Source of the DNA: Agapetus fuscipes
Lineage: Eukaryota > Arthropoda > Insecta > Trichoptera > Glossosomatidae
NCBI GenBank assembly: GCA_951799405.1
Contig: OX637342.1
Coordinates: 6,696,001 to 6,760,000 of the forward strand
DNA length: 64,000 bases
Reading direction: 5' to 3'
Below are positions 10,509 to 21,756 of the stretch, one piece after another. Positions within the stretch are counted from its first letter, which is position 1, and each line of letters starts with the position of its first letter. The notes beneath the pieces are model-generated. The model saw only the letters and a program-made list of their open reading frames with translations. It made no database searches and was not told the DNA's origin. The translations under genes and the position numbers were made by a program.

Positions 10509-10758
10509 ATCTAATCTAATCTAAGTTGCAAAGATATGTAACATTGGAGATTCACATTACATGCATTTTCACAAGCAGACACGTACAAGTTCGCGCTGCG
10601 TGCCGCATGTGAACCTACAACATAAAAACCAAATCTCAAATGGGCATACACCCTGCAACTCCTGCCGACCTTCCCTGAAACAGGGGTGACAAAGTGAACC
10701 ATTTTCTACAGCATGGGTGGTCAGCCGCATACCAACCTACGAGTATAAGTCAAGGAAG
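10509..10758 (-). mobile_element. TTAGA-tail repeat copy
   Basis: Minus-strand copy. The tail appears on the plus strand as ATCTAATCTAATCTAAG at 10509-10525, and the 5' end reads AAGTCAAGGAAGG at the right. Internal landmarks are all present. Confidence 0.88.
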
Positions 10759-11209
10759 GAGTATAATAAAGGAAAAAAGAAAAATGGGAGCAAAAATGTT
10801 AATACGAGAACTGTGAACCTTTCCTAACATTCTTCAAACAGACATTTTTGTTTTGGCAGAAGGCGCCGTTAAAGTATTTTCATTTTAGTGCTTCTTTACG
10901 ACTTTTATAACGCCCTGTTTCCCGAATGATGCGAAGCTTGTGAGACACACAAGTACGCCAAGTAGGAAATCCCACCAATAAAAATATTACACCATTTAGG
11001 GAATATGCACGTTCTTTTGGTCGTAACTTTTTGTAGGAAAAGTGGGTTTTCCAAAATATAAACAGAAAATTGAAGACAACAATTATTTATTATTCATGAC
11101 CGCAGCAATGAAATTGTAAATAATTTAGATTTTGTTACAATTGTGGAATGTATCAAAACTAACACACAAATACAGATTTCCATAAAGATGAGATGAGATG
11201 TCATGTATG
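10759..11209. other. Spacer, nothing recognised
   Basis: Non-coding by frame inspection, with no repeat that I can match elsewhere in the window. Confidence 0.5.
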
Positions 11210-11471
11210 TTCCTTGACTTATAGGTTGTTATGCGGCTGACCACCCATGCTGTAAAAGGTTGGTTCACTTTGCCAATGTCACCCCTGTTTCAGGGAAGGA
11301 CGGCAAGAGTTGCAAGGCTTATGTTCATTTTAAATTTGGGTTTTTATATTGTGGGTCCACATGCGTCATGTGTTAGCGCGAAATTATACATATCTGCTTG
11401 TGGGAATGCATTTAATATAAATCTTAAATGATATATATCTTTGCAGCTTAGATTAGATTAGATTAGATTAG
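11210..11471 (+). mobile_element. TTAGA-tail repeat copy with (TTAGA)n tail
   Basis: Full-length plus-strand copy from TTCCTTGACTTATAGG to a tail of about five ATTAG units. The 66-codon frame within it is not conserved across family members and is not called. Confidence 0.9.
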
Positions 11472-11690
11472 TTTGAATTAGGTGTCAATTTTTCAATCAA
11501 TGCGGTAATGACAAAACGTATGGATCAGGTATTGTTTTAGGATTTTTTTTTATTGTTTACACGCATATAAGTTGTCCTGGTACAAGTTATTTGAATTTGG
11601 ACTTGTTCTCAATATAAACGATGAGTTGAAAGTTACAGAAAAAGCTGTCATCATCTCGAAAGGTTGATTTTAAAGTGAAATATGTTTTGT

Positions 11691-11949
11691 TCTAATCTAA
11701 TCTAAGTTGCAAAGATGTGTAAGATTGGGGATTCACATTATATGCATTCTCACAAGCAGACACGCAGACACACAAAAGCTCGCGCTAGCACATGCCGCAT
11801 GTCAACCTACAATATAAAAACCCAAATCTCAAATGGACATGCACCCTGCAACTTTTGGCATCCTTCCCTGCAACAGGGGTGACATTGGCAAAGTGAATAT
11901 TTTTTTACAGCTTTTTCATCAGCCGCATACTAACCTATAAGTCAAGGAA
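11691..11949 (-). mobile_element. TTAGA-tail repeat copy
   Basis: Minus-strand copy between TCTAATCTAATCTAAG and TATAAGTCAAGGAAC. It carries a small internal duplication of the CAGACACGCAGACACAC segment. Its orientation is opposite to the copy at 11210-11471. Confidence 0.88.
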
Positions 11950-12530
11950 CATACACAACAAATTACATTATCCAAAATTCTGTTCGTCTTTAAAAATATC
12001 TTAAAAAGTGTAAGTACCTAATATATATATTTTTCTACTCCCATTTGGTAATTTACTAATTACAAAACGGCTAACGCAATCACAATGCCATACATTTCTA
12101 CACCCGTTGCATAATGTTACATTATGCAACCGGTAACCGTGTTAAAATGAACATGTGCGCATGCGCATTGTCAGAATTGGAACCATTTTTTAATTTCAAA
12201 TGTCAACCTTGTATGGGGGTATGAAGACCTGTCAATCCAAGATGGCCGCAAGCGATCAGCTGATTAGGCTTCATACAATATTAGTGATATTCGGTAGGTA
12301 GGAATTACCGTGGTGATGAGACTTTCAGCCCTGTTCAGATGAAAATAAATAAGTATATTTTATGTGTAGAGTCAAATAAAAATTGTTAATAGTGCTAAAA
12401 TTTATCGAATTTATTTATCGGATTGCTCCAAATAAAGCTTTCCTTTTTTCAATGGAAAATAAAAGGCTTGAAAGGAAAACAATACAAAAAATTTCACCGC
12501 AAAAAATAAACAAACTCAAAAAGTTACTTG
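11950..12530. other. Spacer with an 11-bp perfect hairpin at 12106-12130
   Basis: GTTGCATAATG and its exact complement flank TTA at 12106-12130, inside a CCCG...CCGG context. Nothing else is recognised. A GC-rich run with AAGATGGCCGC near 12240 resembles promoter elements but no gene follows it. Confidence 0.5.
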
Positions 12531-13015
12531 GTTAATAGGTGAGTATGAGGTTGATCACCTATGCTGTACAAATTTGGTTCACCTGCCAATACAACTGCAG
12601 GGCATATGTTTATTTGAGTTTTGGGTTTGAATGTTTAAGCTTATATGCAGGATGTAAAAGCGCGACCTTATACATATGTGTCGGCTTGTGGGCATGAATT
12701 CAATATGATCTAATCTAATCTAAGCTGCAAAGATATATATCATTTAAGTTTTATATTAAATGCATTCCCACAAGCAGATATGTATAATTTCGCGCTAACA
12801 CATACCGCATGTGGACCTACAATATAAAACCCAATCTCAAATGAACATAAGCCTTGCAACTCTTGCCGTCCTTCCCTGAAACAGGGGTGACATTGGCAAA
12901 GTGAACCAATTTTTACAGTATGGGTGGTCAGCCGCATAACAACCTATAAGTCAAGGAACGATATGAAACCTAAATATAATTTATTTTTACAACTTAGGTT
13001 AGATTAGATAATCGA
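12531..13015 (+). mobile_element. Old TTAGA-tail copy, split by a younger copy
   Basis: A diverged plus-strand copy runs to 12710 (ending AATTCAATATGA). After the insertion the expected 3' part resumes with ATATGAAACC...ACAACTTAGGTTAGATTAG. The ATATGA on both sides of the inserted minus-strand copy is a likely 6-bp target duplication. Confidence 0.7.
12711..12958 (-). mobile_element. TTAGA-tail repeat inserted into an older copy
   Basis: Complete minus-strand copy from TCTAATCTAATCTAAGC to TATAAGTCAAGGAAC. It sits inside another copy in opposite orientation and is flanked by ATATGA on both sides. This nested arrangement defines both ends of the mobile unit. Confidence 0.85.
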
Positions 13016-13771
13016 AGGGAATGATAAATCACACGTTTTGACAAAGGTAAGGTTTTAATTACTTCAAATGGACGAGTACATTATAATGACTATTATTCAC
13101 TATTTTGTTAATTCTCTCATGGTCGTAGAAAAAGTATTGTATGCCACTGCACGTAATTAGTCTTTGTAACACTCGTGCTTTCTATTGTGCCATTCGGCTG
13201 CGCCTCATGGCACAAACTAGCACTCGTGTTAAAAAGACTATCATTACTTGGCAGTGGCATAAATAACTATTTTATTCCTAAAATCACCTTGAATTGTTTC
13301 AAAGCATTCAATATTTTCCTTGTTACAAGAGTATTCAAATTTCAAAGCAAACGGAAAAGTTTAACTCTTTTCTCTCCGGGGGATTGTACATTCATCAAGG
13401 TTCTTCCTTTGCAGTAATTATATTTTATAATAAGGAAGCTCCAGTCCATAATGCCGGGGAGATCAAAACTTTCTCTGGGTTACGGCCAATGGCCTCAACA
13501 TACTTATAAAGTAGTGATTCTCAACAGTTTTCATCGATTAACCTGGTTTTCAAGGTTATTTTTTGTTTTGTTGTAATTTTTATCTCAGCTTCTAATTCCA
13601 CTTTTAAGTATTTCATAATTCCTACCTCATTTCCCGTTTTTTCTTGACTAGCTGTACATAAGTGTGAGAAAAATTAAATATATATATTTTTAATATATCC
13701 TGGATCACAGGAGGAAGTAGCGGAAGGCATTGAAGAAGAAGAAGTAACTGATCCTTAGTCTAACCAACATA
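13016..13771. other. Spacer, no supported gene
   Basis: Two overlapping short frames at 13175-13509 use the same bases in different phases and have no motif. A run GAAGAAGAAGAAG near 13724 resembles the (GAA)n tail of an RTE-type LINE, but no coding remnant is readable before it. Confidence 0.45.
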
Positions 13772-14073
13772 TTGTTACGATTTGCTTGGGTTCAATTTAA
13801 TACAAATAGTTACAATTTATTTAACATAATTTGTCGCGATTTACTCACATTTTGTTCACAGTTAATCTTTTGTACTATCTCGCTTAACAACTCAGGTACT
13901 AATCCACCTCCCAGAGCATCGCTATCTCTATTTATATGTGAATAACAGCTACTCTGGCATACACCAGACCATGCCAGAAGCTTCGAGCGAATACTAATAC
14001 AATCATCCAAATACCTAGGTCTAGAGACACGCATATACAAGTAAGTAAGAACATACAGACACACAATTATAAG
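13772..14073 (-). repeat. Possible LTR fragment of a gypsy-like element
   Basis: It begins TGTTACGATTTGC...GGGTTCAATTTAATAC, which resembles the inner end of the LTR at 47540 (TGTTACGAAATTAGGGTTCAATT). No primer site lies next to it, so it would be a solo or decayed LTR. The far end is unclear because a foldback element lies there. Confidence 0.35.
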
Positions 14074-14077
14074 TTAA

Positions 14078-14777
14078 GGCGTGTTATAAAGCTAAATCTG
14101 CCGTTTTTGTTTCTTACACTTTATGATCTTAGCAAAATAGTTACAGTAATGAAAAAAATCGAGCATGTTTATTGAATTGTTATCTTAATTATAAAGCTTG
14201 AATACAATATAAAACTTAAAAATTGCCCCCACAATTTTTTTTTAAAAAAAACGCGTTTTTTTACATTTTTAGCTTTTTTTTCGTGTGTGCTGTATTTTGG
14301 ATTTTTTTTTTGCTTTTTAATTACAGAACTATACATTGTTTACGTTCCGTACTTAACATTTATTTATAATGTCAATAGTTTTTGAGTAAATATGGAAAAA
14401 CTGTGTTCGTTGATTTAATTAAAATTTAATTAATTTAGTAGTTTCAGTTTATCCATATTTACTCAAAAACTATCGACATTATAAAAAAAAAGTTAAGTAC
14501 GGAACCTAAAGAATGTATAGTTTTGTAATTAAAAAGCAAAAAAAAAATCCAAAACACAGCACACACGAAAAAAAAGCTAAAAATGTAAAAAAAACGCGTT
14601 TTATTAAATATTTTTTTGTGGTGACAATTCTTAAGTTATATATTTTTTCAAGCTTTATAATTAAGATAAAAAATTAATAAACATGCTTGATTTTTTTCAT
14701 TCCTATAACTATTTTGCTAAGACCATAAAGTGTAAGAAACAAAAACGGCAGATTTAGCTTTATACTCGTAGCACGCC
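14078..14777. mobile_element. 700-bp foldback element in a TTAA site
   Basis: Two arms of about 330 bp are near-perfect reverse complements. Left-arm landmarks GCTAAATCTGCCGTTTTTG, GAGCATGTTTATT, AAACGCGTTTTTTTAC and TTTTTGAGTAAATATGG recur inverted in the right arm. The element is bounded by GGCGTG and CACGCC and flanked on both sides by TTAA (14074-14077, 14778-14781). TTAA duplication is the signature of piggyBac-type transposition. No transposase frame exists, so it is non-autonomous. Confidence 0.85.
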
Positions 14778-15187
14778 TTAAAATACACAGACATACAATT
14801 ATACATTCGTTACAAATTAATAGAAGTCTTTGGTCGTTGAAATGTTTGGAACCACTGTGTTCAAGAGTGAGAGGAATACAGGAAGAGTGGGAAAGAGATT
14901 GGCCTGGCTTGGTGTATTTGTGGAAATACTGCGAAGCGAAAATCTGCGTTGGCGCAGCCTGAGAGCTTCGACTCTCCAGATTAGAAATTTAATTGAAAAT
15001 ATTCGGCTATCTGCGTAAATTTCACGGTGAAAGCATTATGTTGAGCTTATCACGAGTGCTGTTTATATGAAAATACTCACAGTTATAGAAATGTACATAA
15101 TGATTTAAATTTAAAATTATATAATTTGATTGTTGGACAGTTTCATTCTGAGAGAATCATTTATAATTTGTAGATCTATAATTTAAA

Positions 15188-15636
15188 TATGTTCCTTGAC
15201 TTAAAAGTTGGTATGAACGGACTAAAATTACTGTAAACAAATATTCACTTTATAAGTGTTTTTAGGCTTTCATGGCCGGCTTCAGATGATGATGATAAAG
15301 ATGAAGAATCCATCTTTCCGGGCTTGTAGACCATGTTCAATATTTTTTTTTGTAGGCTGCTTTATTCTTTTTGGAAGGCTGCTACGTTTCGTCAGTAACA
15401 TACGACTGACTTCTTCAGGGCTTGTATTTAGACTGAAATATTCACTTTGATTATTTCAATAATTTGTTCAGGGAAAGATGGCGCAGTTAATATTCATTTG
15501 ATGTTTGAGTTTTTATTTCGAAATTTCACATGCAGCATGTGTAATTACTAATTAGCTAATTTACACGTGTTTGTTTTTGGGCGTGCATGCAATATTCATC
15601 TCAAATACTAATGTATCATTGCAACTAAGATTATAG
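15188..15636 (+). mobile_element. Diverged TTAGA-tail copy split by an insertion
   Basis: It starts GTTCCTTGACTTAAAAGTTG, is interrupted at 15252, and resumes with TTGTTCAGGGAAAGATGG, ACATGCAGCATGTGTAA and a terminal GCAACTAAGATTATAG. The interruption carries its own 13-bp duplication. Confidence 0.75.
15252..15435 (-). mobile_element. Small inserted element with hammerhead-like motif
   Basis: Flanked by AAATATTCACTTT on both sides (15239-15251 and 15436-15448), a clear target duplication. On the minus strand it holds CTGAAGA, then a perfect 6-bp stem (GTCAGT with ACTGAC), then GAAAC. This is the order of conserved blocks in a hammerhead ribozyme, with one extra A after the first block. Penelope-like elements carry such ribozymes, so a Penelope-related fragment is an attractive but unproven reading. 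Confidence 0.6.
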
Positions 15637-17727
15637 TTTTAAAACAGAAATTCAGAAATATTCTGAATGGGCGGAAAACTTGATAAATTACAATGAAGCG
15701 AAAGAGAGAGTCGACGAGGTGTTCATTTTTCTAGGTTTTTTTTTCAAAATGTTCACAGTGATTCATAATTTACAAAATTGTAACGCCGTGTATTCCAATT
15801 AGTCAAAATATAATATGTACACATTCGCTTTAATTAGAATCGTAATAAATTATGTTCTAGCTATGTGTGTTTTGCTAGCCAAAACATTTAGACGTTGATT
15901 CACAAAACATTTAATCCAAGGATCATCGTTTTGTCGTATGGAGTATTTACTTGAGATAGCAGATGAGCCACGGATTTGCTGTGCTGCTAGTCTAAACGTT
16001 TAATGTCGGACAATTCACGTACACAGATCAGCTGAAAATAAAGGCATGAGTAATGGTTGAACAATGCACTGCAGAATTGTGGTGTAAGCTGGTGAGGAAT
16101 TAAGTGAGTTCCCAGACAGGATTGTACATGTGCGAGCAGGAAGTACGGCTGAAAGTAGTGAACAGAAATAAACAACGAAAAAAAAATACTTAATCTTTTA
16201 ATACCTTTGATGAAAAAGTTTTGATCTATCGTGAGATGAAGACAAGAAAAAAAAATGCTACATCAACATTAAATGATTTTTTAACAATAAAATCATTTAA
16301 AAATCTTTTCAGTTCTAATATAAAGGTACCTGGTGAAAATTAAACAGTACTAAAAATTATTTTATGGTGCATCGTACCTTCTCAATGAAACATAAATAAA
16401 AATGAATTTTCGTGGTGTTAATACACAAACGATAAAAATACTTACTCGTACATCAAAGTAACAGTACCTTAAACTTAAAGTTGAGATTAATGTTATGAGT
16501 CCATAACATTAATCTCAACTTCATAGTCATAGGTTGAAATGAAAAGTTAAAAAAAAAAGCATTTAAGATAAAAGTAAGTAATATATAGGAACAATCGGGA
16601 ATGCATTAACTATGCAAGGCACTGAAAAAATAATGAAAAAATATATCGTGAAATTTCTTTCAATAATGTGTGTTTCTCATCCCTGCCATTTCATCTTTGA
16701 AAATGTTGCATCAGCCTGTGAAAAAAAAATGAAAGGTGAAAAAAAAGATTGGTCAAAATCATTTTTCACAGGATGTTTCCAATTATTTTTTGGAGTGAAG
16801 AATCATTTTTTTTTGTTGTACTTTAAAACTTCACATGCCCTCAATAGAAACTCAAGGCTGAGATAAAAAATCAAATAATACGTACAAATAAATCTCCAGT
16901 ATATTTCATCCAGGAGATTTCTTAAAGGATAAGTTAAAGTCGAAGGAACCGTAAAAAAATTTAATCACTCAAAAAATTTCGACCAAAATTTCAGGTAACA
17001 CGTAGCTAAGATGGATCATGTGAATATTGACATCGAACAGATTACATATTTTAAAAAGGATTTATTGAAAAAATTGCATACCTTTTCATACAGCTTGTTT
17101 AGTTGCGTATCTCTCGAAAGTATCGTGTGCGCACTTTCATTTAAAAATTACATCAAAAAAGAAGAAAAAAAAAACTCTTTAAGTAATCTTAACAATACAC
17201 ACTCTACGTAGGAACTTTATTTTTTGTTAATTTACTAGTTATAACTTGCGTACAAGCAGGAAAAGATTATATTAAGCTTTTTTAAGCGATGAATTTACAA
17301 TTTAATTTTAATAATTAATTTGTTAGTAATTTTCTTGTTAAAATATTTTCAAAATGTATGTGCGCGAATTCGTTTAATTTTTTTTTTCGGAGGTTAGTTT
17401 TTCTCTTAATGATTTTTAAAGGGTTAATTTTTGGATGATTTTTTTTTAATTTGAAGCGGTTTTTGTTCTTGAGTTGCGCCAACCGTGCGCAGACGCGCGA
17501 TCAGCAACGACTGATGTTAGAGACGAGCTTGGAACTTTTGGTGGTCGTGAGGCTGGCGTCCCGTTGTCTAAAAATGTTGCATCACCAAGGGGCGATGCCG
17601 GTATATGTACTAAATGAAGCCACACCCTGGCAGTGAGCTTTAAGCTCTCATAAAGTTTAATTTAATAATGAAATTATATCATGCCAATATTTTTTTGATT
17701 TTATTAGAAGTTATAAAAACAGTCTTG
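15637..17727. other. Spacer, no supported gene
   Basis: Two kilobases without recognisable coding signal. Frames at 16612-16866 and 17011-17211 are Lys/Phe-rich and motif-free. A GC-richer patch at 17475-17640 has no identifiable product. A perfect hairpin at 16478-16521 is listed separately. Confidence 0.5.
16478..16521. repeat. Perfect 20-bp hairpin with 4-base loop
   Basis: AAGTTGAGATTAATGTTATG is exactly complementary to 16502-16521, with AGTC as the loop. Confidence 0.9.
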
Positions 17728-17790
17728 TCCAGTCGATAACTCAGTTGGTAGAGTGCTTGCTTTCCATGTCGTGAGCTCGGGTTTATTAAA
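17728..17790 (+). mobile_element. SINE family A, tRNA-like head only
   Basis: The A-box region TAACTCAGTTGGTAGAG is followed by TGCTTGC and GAGCTCGGGTTT. The sequence stops at the B box, where an opposite-orientation copy begins. Confidence 0.75.
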
Positions 17791-17798
17791 GCCTTATT

Positions 17799-18121
17799 AA
17801 AAAACGCAACTAAGCTCCACATATTAAAGTGTTAGTTCCTGCCGCGTTATCTCCGAAGAGTTTCGCATGTGGCGAGGGGAACCTATTTATTTTTACAGGT
17901 AAGGGGGCCTGCCTTAGAACAACTACATCAACTGAAGGGGGGGGGGTTCTCAGCACTCGAGGAGGCTGGTACTCATTTCTTGTGAAGGCAGAACAAACCT
18001 TGTCGGTATTTTATTTTGGGTTTGAAATAAACTCCAAAACGGTAAATCATTTTTCACACCCTCGCCTCGGTGCGATTCGAACCCTACCTGACGTGGAGTG
18101 TAACTGAGCTATCGACCGGAT
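17799..18121 (-). mobile_element. SINE family A, near full-length
   Basis: The minus-strand head at the right end has GATAGCTCAGTTACAC and the B box GGTTCGAATCGCACC. The body contains CTCGAGTGCTGAGAACCC and the 3' end TAGTTGCG. It forms a head-to-tail inverted pair with 17728-17790. The 92-codon frame inside it is not a gene. Confidence 0.85.
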
Positions 18122-18347
18122 ATCATAAATAAATAATCAGGTAACAAAGACACAACTTAAAAGATATAATACAAATAATAGTTATTTAAATGTTATACGT
18201 CATGTTGGAAAGGTATTGATTCGCATGTGAGTTTGCCTCCATTTATACGAGTAGGTACGCTAATTTTCTGAGCAAATATTTGTCGTGTGTAAGGAAGTTA
18301 TTGGGCGTACAGGGTTGTTCAAATGTCAATATATGCTGGAATATAAA

Positions 18348-19998
18348 GGCTAGTTCGCACAAGGCCACTGATTTAGTCAAGTAACGAGTAATTTAGTAGT
18401 GGGCGGGGCGCTACTCGCCCGTGAAGCGTTCGCATTACGGTCCAGTACAGTACACAAGTGCGAAGTTGGCTGCAGAAAGCCCTTTCTATAATGGCGGAAA
18501 ATTTGAATTGGCTGCAGTTTGAAAATATTAATTGAGTATTAAAATCATGTTATTATAAAGCCCTTTAAATTGGCTATGGTTTGGTAATATTAACTGATTT
18601 ATGCCCGGCCACCTAGCTAGGAGCCTGTTTAGCAAACAACTTCGAAACTCGACTTTTGTAAATTCGAAATGTATTTTATGGTTTATAAAATAATATACAC
18701 ATTTTAAATAAAAACAACACATGACTATTTGATGTTTATAATAATATCTACCATTTACGCTGCAAACATTATTTTTTAATTGAATTTTTATCTTTTCAAT
18801 GATGTGTACAAAGTATATTTTGTATGCACACACTATAAAACGGGTCGTAGTCTGCAGCTGCATTCAGATGCATTTCTCTGTTGCGTTTTTCGTTGTTGAC
18901 AATTAACATCAATATTCGACATGTAAAATCGGCATTTTCAAATACACGGCGGTCACCAATCAATTATCAAGTTAAAGAAGAAACATGGTTCAACTTTTCA
19001 GAGGCTGACCGCGAGAAACTTGTTCAATCCTGCTACATACGCCTCTCACGTCTGTCACAGATACCAGCTGATGGCTTACAGTGGCATAAAATTGTAATGC
19101 CTCTAATTAGTTATCCCCGTGTGTCACTGAATTGTTTCTGTACAAAACAATAAGTAACAATCCATCTGAAGGATATCATAAGGCCTGTGATATGACAAAT
19201 TTATGGTAGGTACCTATAAACATCGATCAATGTAAAAGATCGATGTTTTTAAATACGTAATAAATTCATGGACGATAATAGTTATTTCCACAACATCTTT
19301 ACCAAAACTATATTTGTACAGCCCTATTGTCAGCAAGGAGCTACATGATTGTATTTTTGACAGCTGATATCCGCACCAAAAATCGATGTCATACTATTCT
19401 TATCGAAAAAAAATTACCTTTCTCAAAACTTTTTGGACGTAGATAAGTCCTAGCAACTTCTATATTCTCAAGAGTTTCTAAAAAACCAAGGATATCGGTG
19501 TGCATATCCACTTATTTACAGTTTAAACATGACATAACCTCACTGACAGGTCGCTAAGTTTAGGGAGCGGAACATTGGGCTCGCAAATATAAGAAGTTCT
19601 TAAGTACTTAAATATTTTTAAACAGCACTTTATCTTTAAATATTCTTGCTGAAAACGGGCATTATCTTTTCAAACTGCAGCCAATTTAAATTGCCGCCAT
19701 TCTTGCATTTCCGTTTCCCCGCCAAGAGTGAGCGGCCAATGGCGCGGCCGCTAATAAACTCGACTCGGACTCGGGCTTTTCCGTGGCTCTTCGGACTCGG
19801 ACTTTTCCGTGGCTTCTCGGCAACACTCGCCCACGGACGGTGGGCGGGGCCGCTACTTGCCCGAAAAAATAGAATGAAATGGATCGGCTTGACTAAACCA
19901 TTGACTTAACTACTGGACTAAATTGTTGGGGTTCGCACACGTTTAGCCACTAAATTACTCGTTACTTGGCTAAATTACTCGCCTTGTCCGAACCAGCC
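18348..19998. mobile_element. Non-autonomous DNA transposon with long TIRs
   Basis: The left end GGCTAGTTCGCACAAGGC and the right end, in reverse complement GGCTGGTTCGGACAAGGC, continue into matched AAGTAACGAGTAATTTAGT. A second matched block farther in, around ATTGGCTGCAGTTTGAAAA, pairs 18506-18527 with 19663-19690. Arms therefore extend about 190 bp or more, with insertions. The interior includes GC-rich CGGGCGAGTAGC blocks. No transposase is readable; the 90-codon frame at 18881-19153 has no motif. Superfamily is uncertain, and no target duplication was resolved. Confidence 0.75.
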
Positions 19999-20320
19999 AT
20001 AAGGACCGTCTCTGCCTCGCAAATTTATCCCTATGCAAATACTCGCATATTATACTGCGTAGGTAAAACGTGTGAGACGCACATTCGGATTTACTCAAAT
20101 AATCTCTAGCCTTGAATTTTTTTTAATAGGTATTGAAAAATACTAAAAAAGTGTAGGGTTTATAAATTTCAAGTGTAGCATTTTATAGCTGAATAGCCAA
20201 GGTTTTGATGTAAGAAATGAGTTTTGATTGCAGAATTTTATTTTCATGTAGGTCTTACCACAAGTACCAGCAAGGTTTATTTTCGAGAGAAATGTTCATA
20301 TTTACTCCGTCTCTCTAGTA

Positions 20321-20547
20321 CAGCGTCTTTCAACCTGTGGGTCGCGGAGCCTCTGTAGGGGGGTCGCGAGAGGTCGAGAAAACTACAGTTTTTTTAAACA
20401 ACATATAATTTGTGAGACTTAAATAAAAAGTCGATAAGAGTTAAAATTATGATATGAAATTAAATATATTAAAAAAAGGGTTGGGGGGTCGCGAAATATT
20501 TTTTGATACTAGGGGGGTCGTGTCATGAAAAAGGTTGAAAAACACTG
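20321..20547. mobile_element. hAT-type MITE
   Basis: Starts CAGCGTCTTTCAACCTGTGG and ends GGTTGAAAAACACTG, a classic hAT terminal inverted repeat. GGGTCGCG motifs lie inside each end. It is flanked by an exact 8-bp duplication CTCTAGTA (20313-20320 and 20548-20555). It is non-coding and needs a hAT transposase from elsewhere. Confidence 0.95.
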
Positions 20548-20675
20548 CTCTAGTACAAAGCACTGAGTAAATTCCTCACTATTGCGTAAATAAAAAAAAT
20601 GAAGAGAAGATACAATAACACCCCTAGTGAGTGATTAAGTTTTAATAAAAAAAACTCTAAACCTAAATGTTACTT

Positions 20676-20891
20676 ATTACCGTAAAAAATAGTTCACTTT
20701 GCCGTAAGCACCCCCGTTTCATGGAAGGACGGCAAAAGCTCCAGGAATTACGTTCTTTAGTGGTTTGTTTTGTCTTGTAAGTACATACACATACGAGTAC
20801 AACATTTTTAATCACAAATATATACGTGTCTATTTGAGGGGCATGCATTTAATATCAGTTTTAAATGTTAATTTATCTTTGCAACTAAGCT
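20676..20891 (+). mobile_element. Diverged TTAGA-tail repeat copy
   Basis: Keeps GTTCACTTTGCC, CATGGAAGGACGGCAAAAG, GGGCATGCATTTAATAT and ATCTTTGCAACTAAGC. The 5' end is lost. Confidence 0.7.
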
Positions 20892-21390
20892 TAAAGATAC
20901 AAAAATATATGTCTGTTTCAAAAGCCGAAAGCTTAAAGTACCGGTAGGGCTAATTAAAAACTTTAGTTCTTTTAATTTTTTGTCAACTGTTTTTTAACAA
21001 ATTCTATTGTAAGACAAACGCTGTTTTGGGGAATCCTAAGTTCACGCACTGTGTTCGACGAACGTATGAAATTAATTGCGCACATCCAAAGGATTTTTCA
21101 GCAGTCGCTCCGAGTCTCTCTTTGACGCCTTTGAACGTGACATTTCCAAGCAGAGGAATCTTCCGTAGGTTGGTAGGTAGGATCATATTATGAAATATTA
21201 AATGCAAAATATGTCATCGCTCAAAAGGCCGCCGGTACGTGAGAGCTTTTTTGCGAGCCGGTATGCTTAATATTGAGGGAATTCATTTGAAAAGAGACTG
21301 ATGGAATTGGAGAAGGCCCGGAATACGAACGAGTCAGTTGATGTTTAAGGGGAGTGTGCTAAAAATTGTTTTTTGGTTATTATTATTGAC
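20892..21390. other. Spacer, nothing recognised
   Basis: No coding motif or repeat match. The 67-codon minus frame at 21004-21207 is unsupported. Confidence 0.45.
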
Positions 21391-21647
21391 TTCCTTGACT
21401 TATAGGTTGGTATGAGGCTGACCACCCATACTGTAAAAAATGGTTTACTTTGCCAATGTCACCCCTATTTCAGGGAAGGTCGGCAAGAGTTGCAGGGCTT
21501 ATGTCCATTTGAGAATTGGTTTTTTATATTGTAGGTCCACATGCGGCATGTGTGAGCGCGAAATTATGCGTGTCTGCTTGTGGGAATGCATTTAATATGA
21601 ATCTCAAATGATACATATCCTTGCAACTTAGATTTAGATTTAGATTA
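21391..21647 (+). mobile_element. TTAGA-tail repeat copy
   Basis: Full-length plus-strand copy from TTCCTTGACTTATAGG to a (TTTAGA)n tail, with little divergence from the family pattern. Confidence 0.9.
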
Positions 21648-21756
21648 TTACTCGGGTAAATTATTGGTTCAGTTGATAACACCTTAATAATAATAATAAT
21701 TAACGAGATTTATATGCGTTTTTTTGTGATTTACATCACTACAAAGGCGCATGTGG

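Noticed and set aside
12106..12300. Promoter-like region with palindrome and AAGATGGCCGC
   Set aside because: No open frame or splice donor follows, so a promoter call would rest on short motifs alone.
18881..19153. Possible transposase or Myb-like protein in the long-TIR element
   Set aside because: The 90-codon frame shows no catalytic triad or helix-turn-helix pattern that I could identify.
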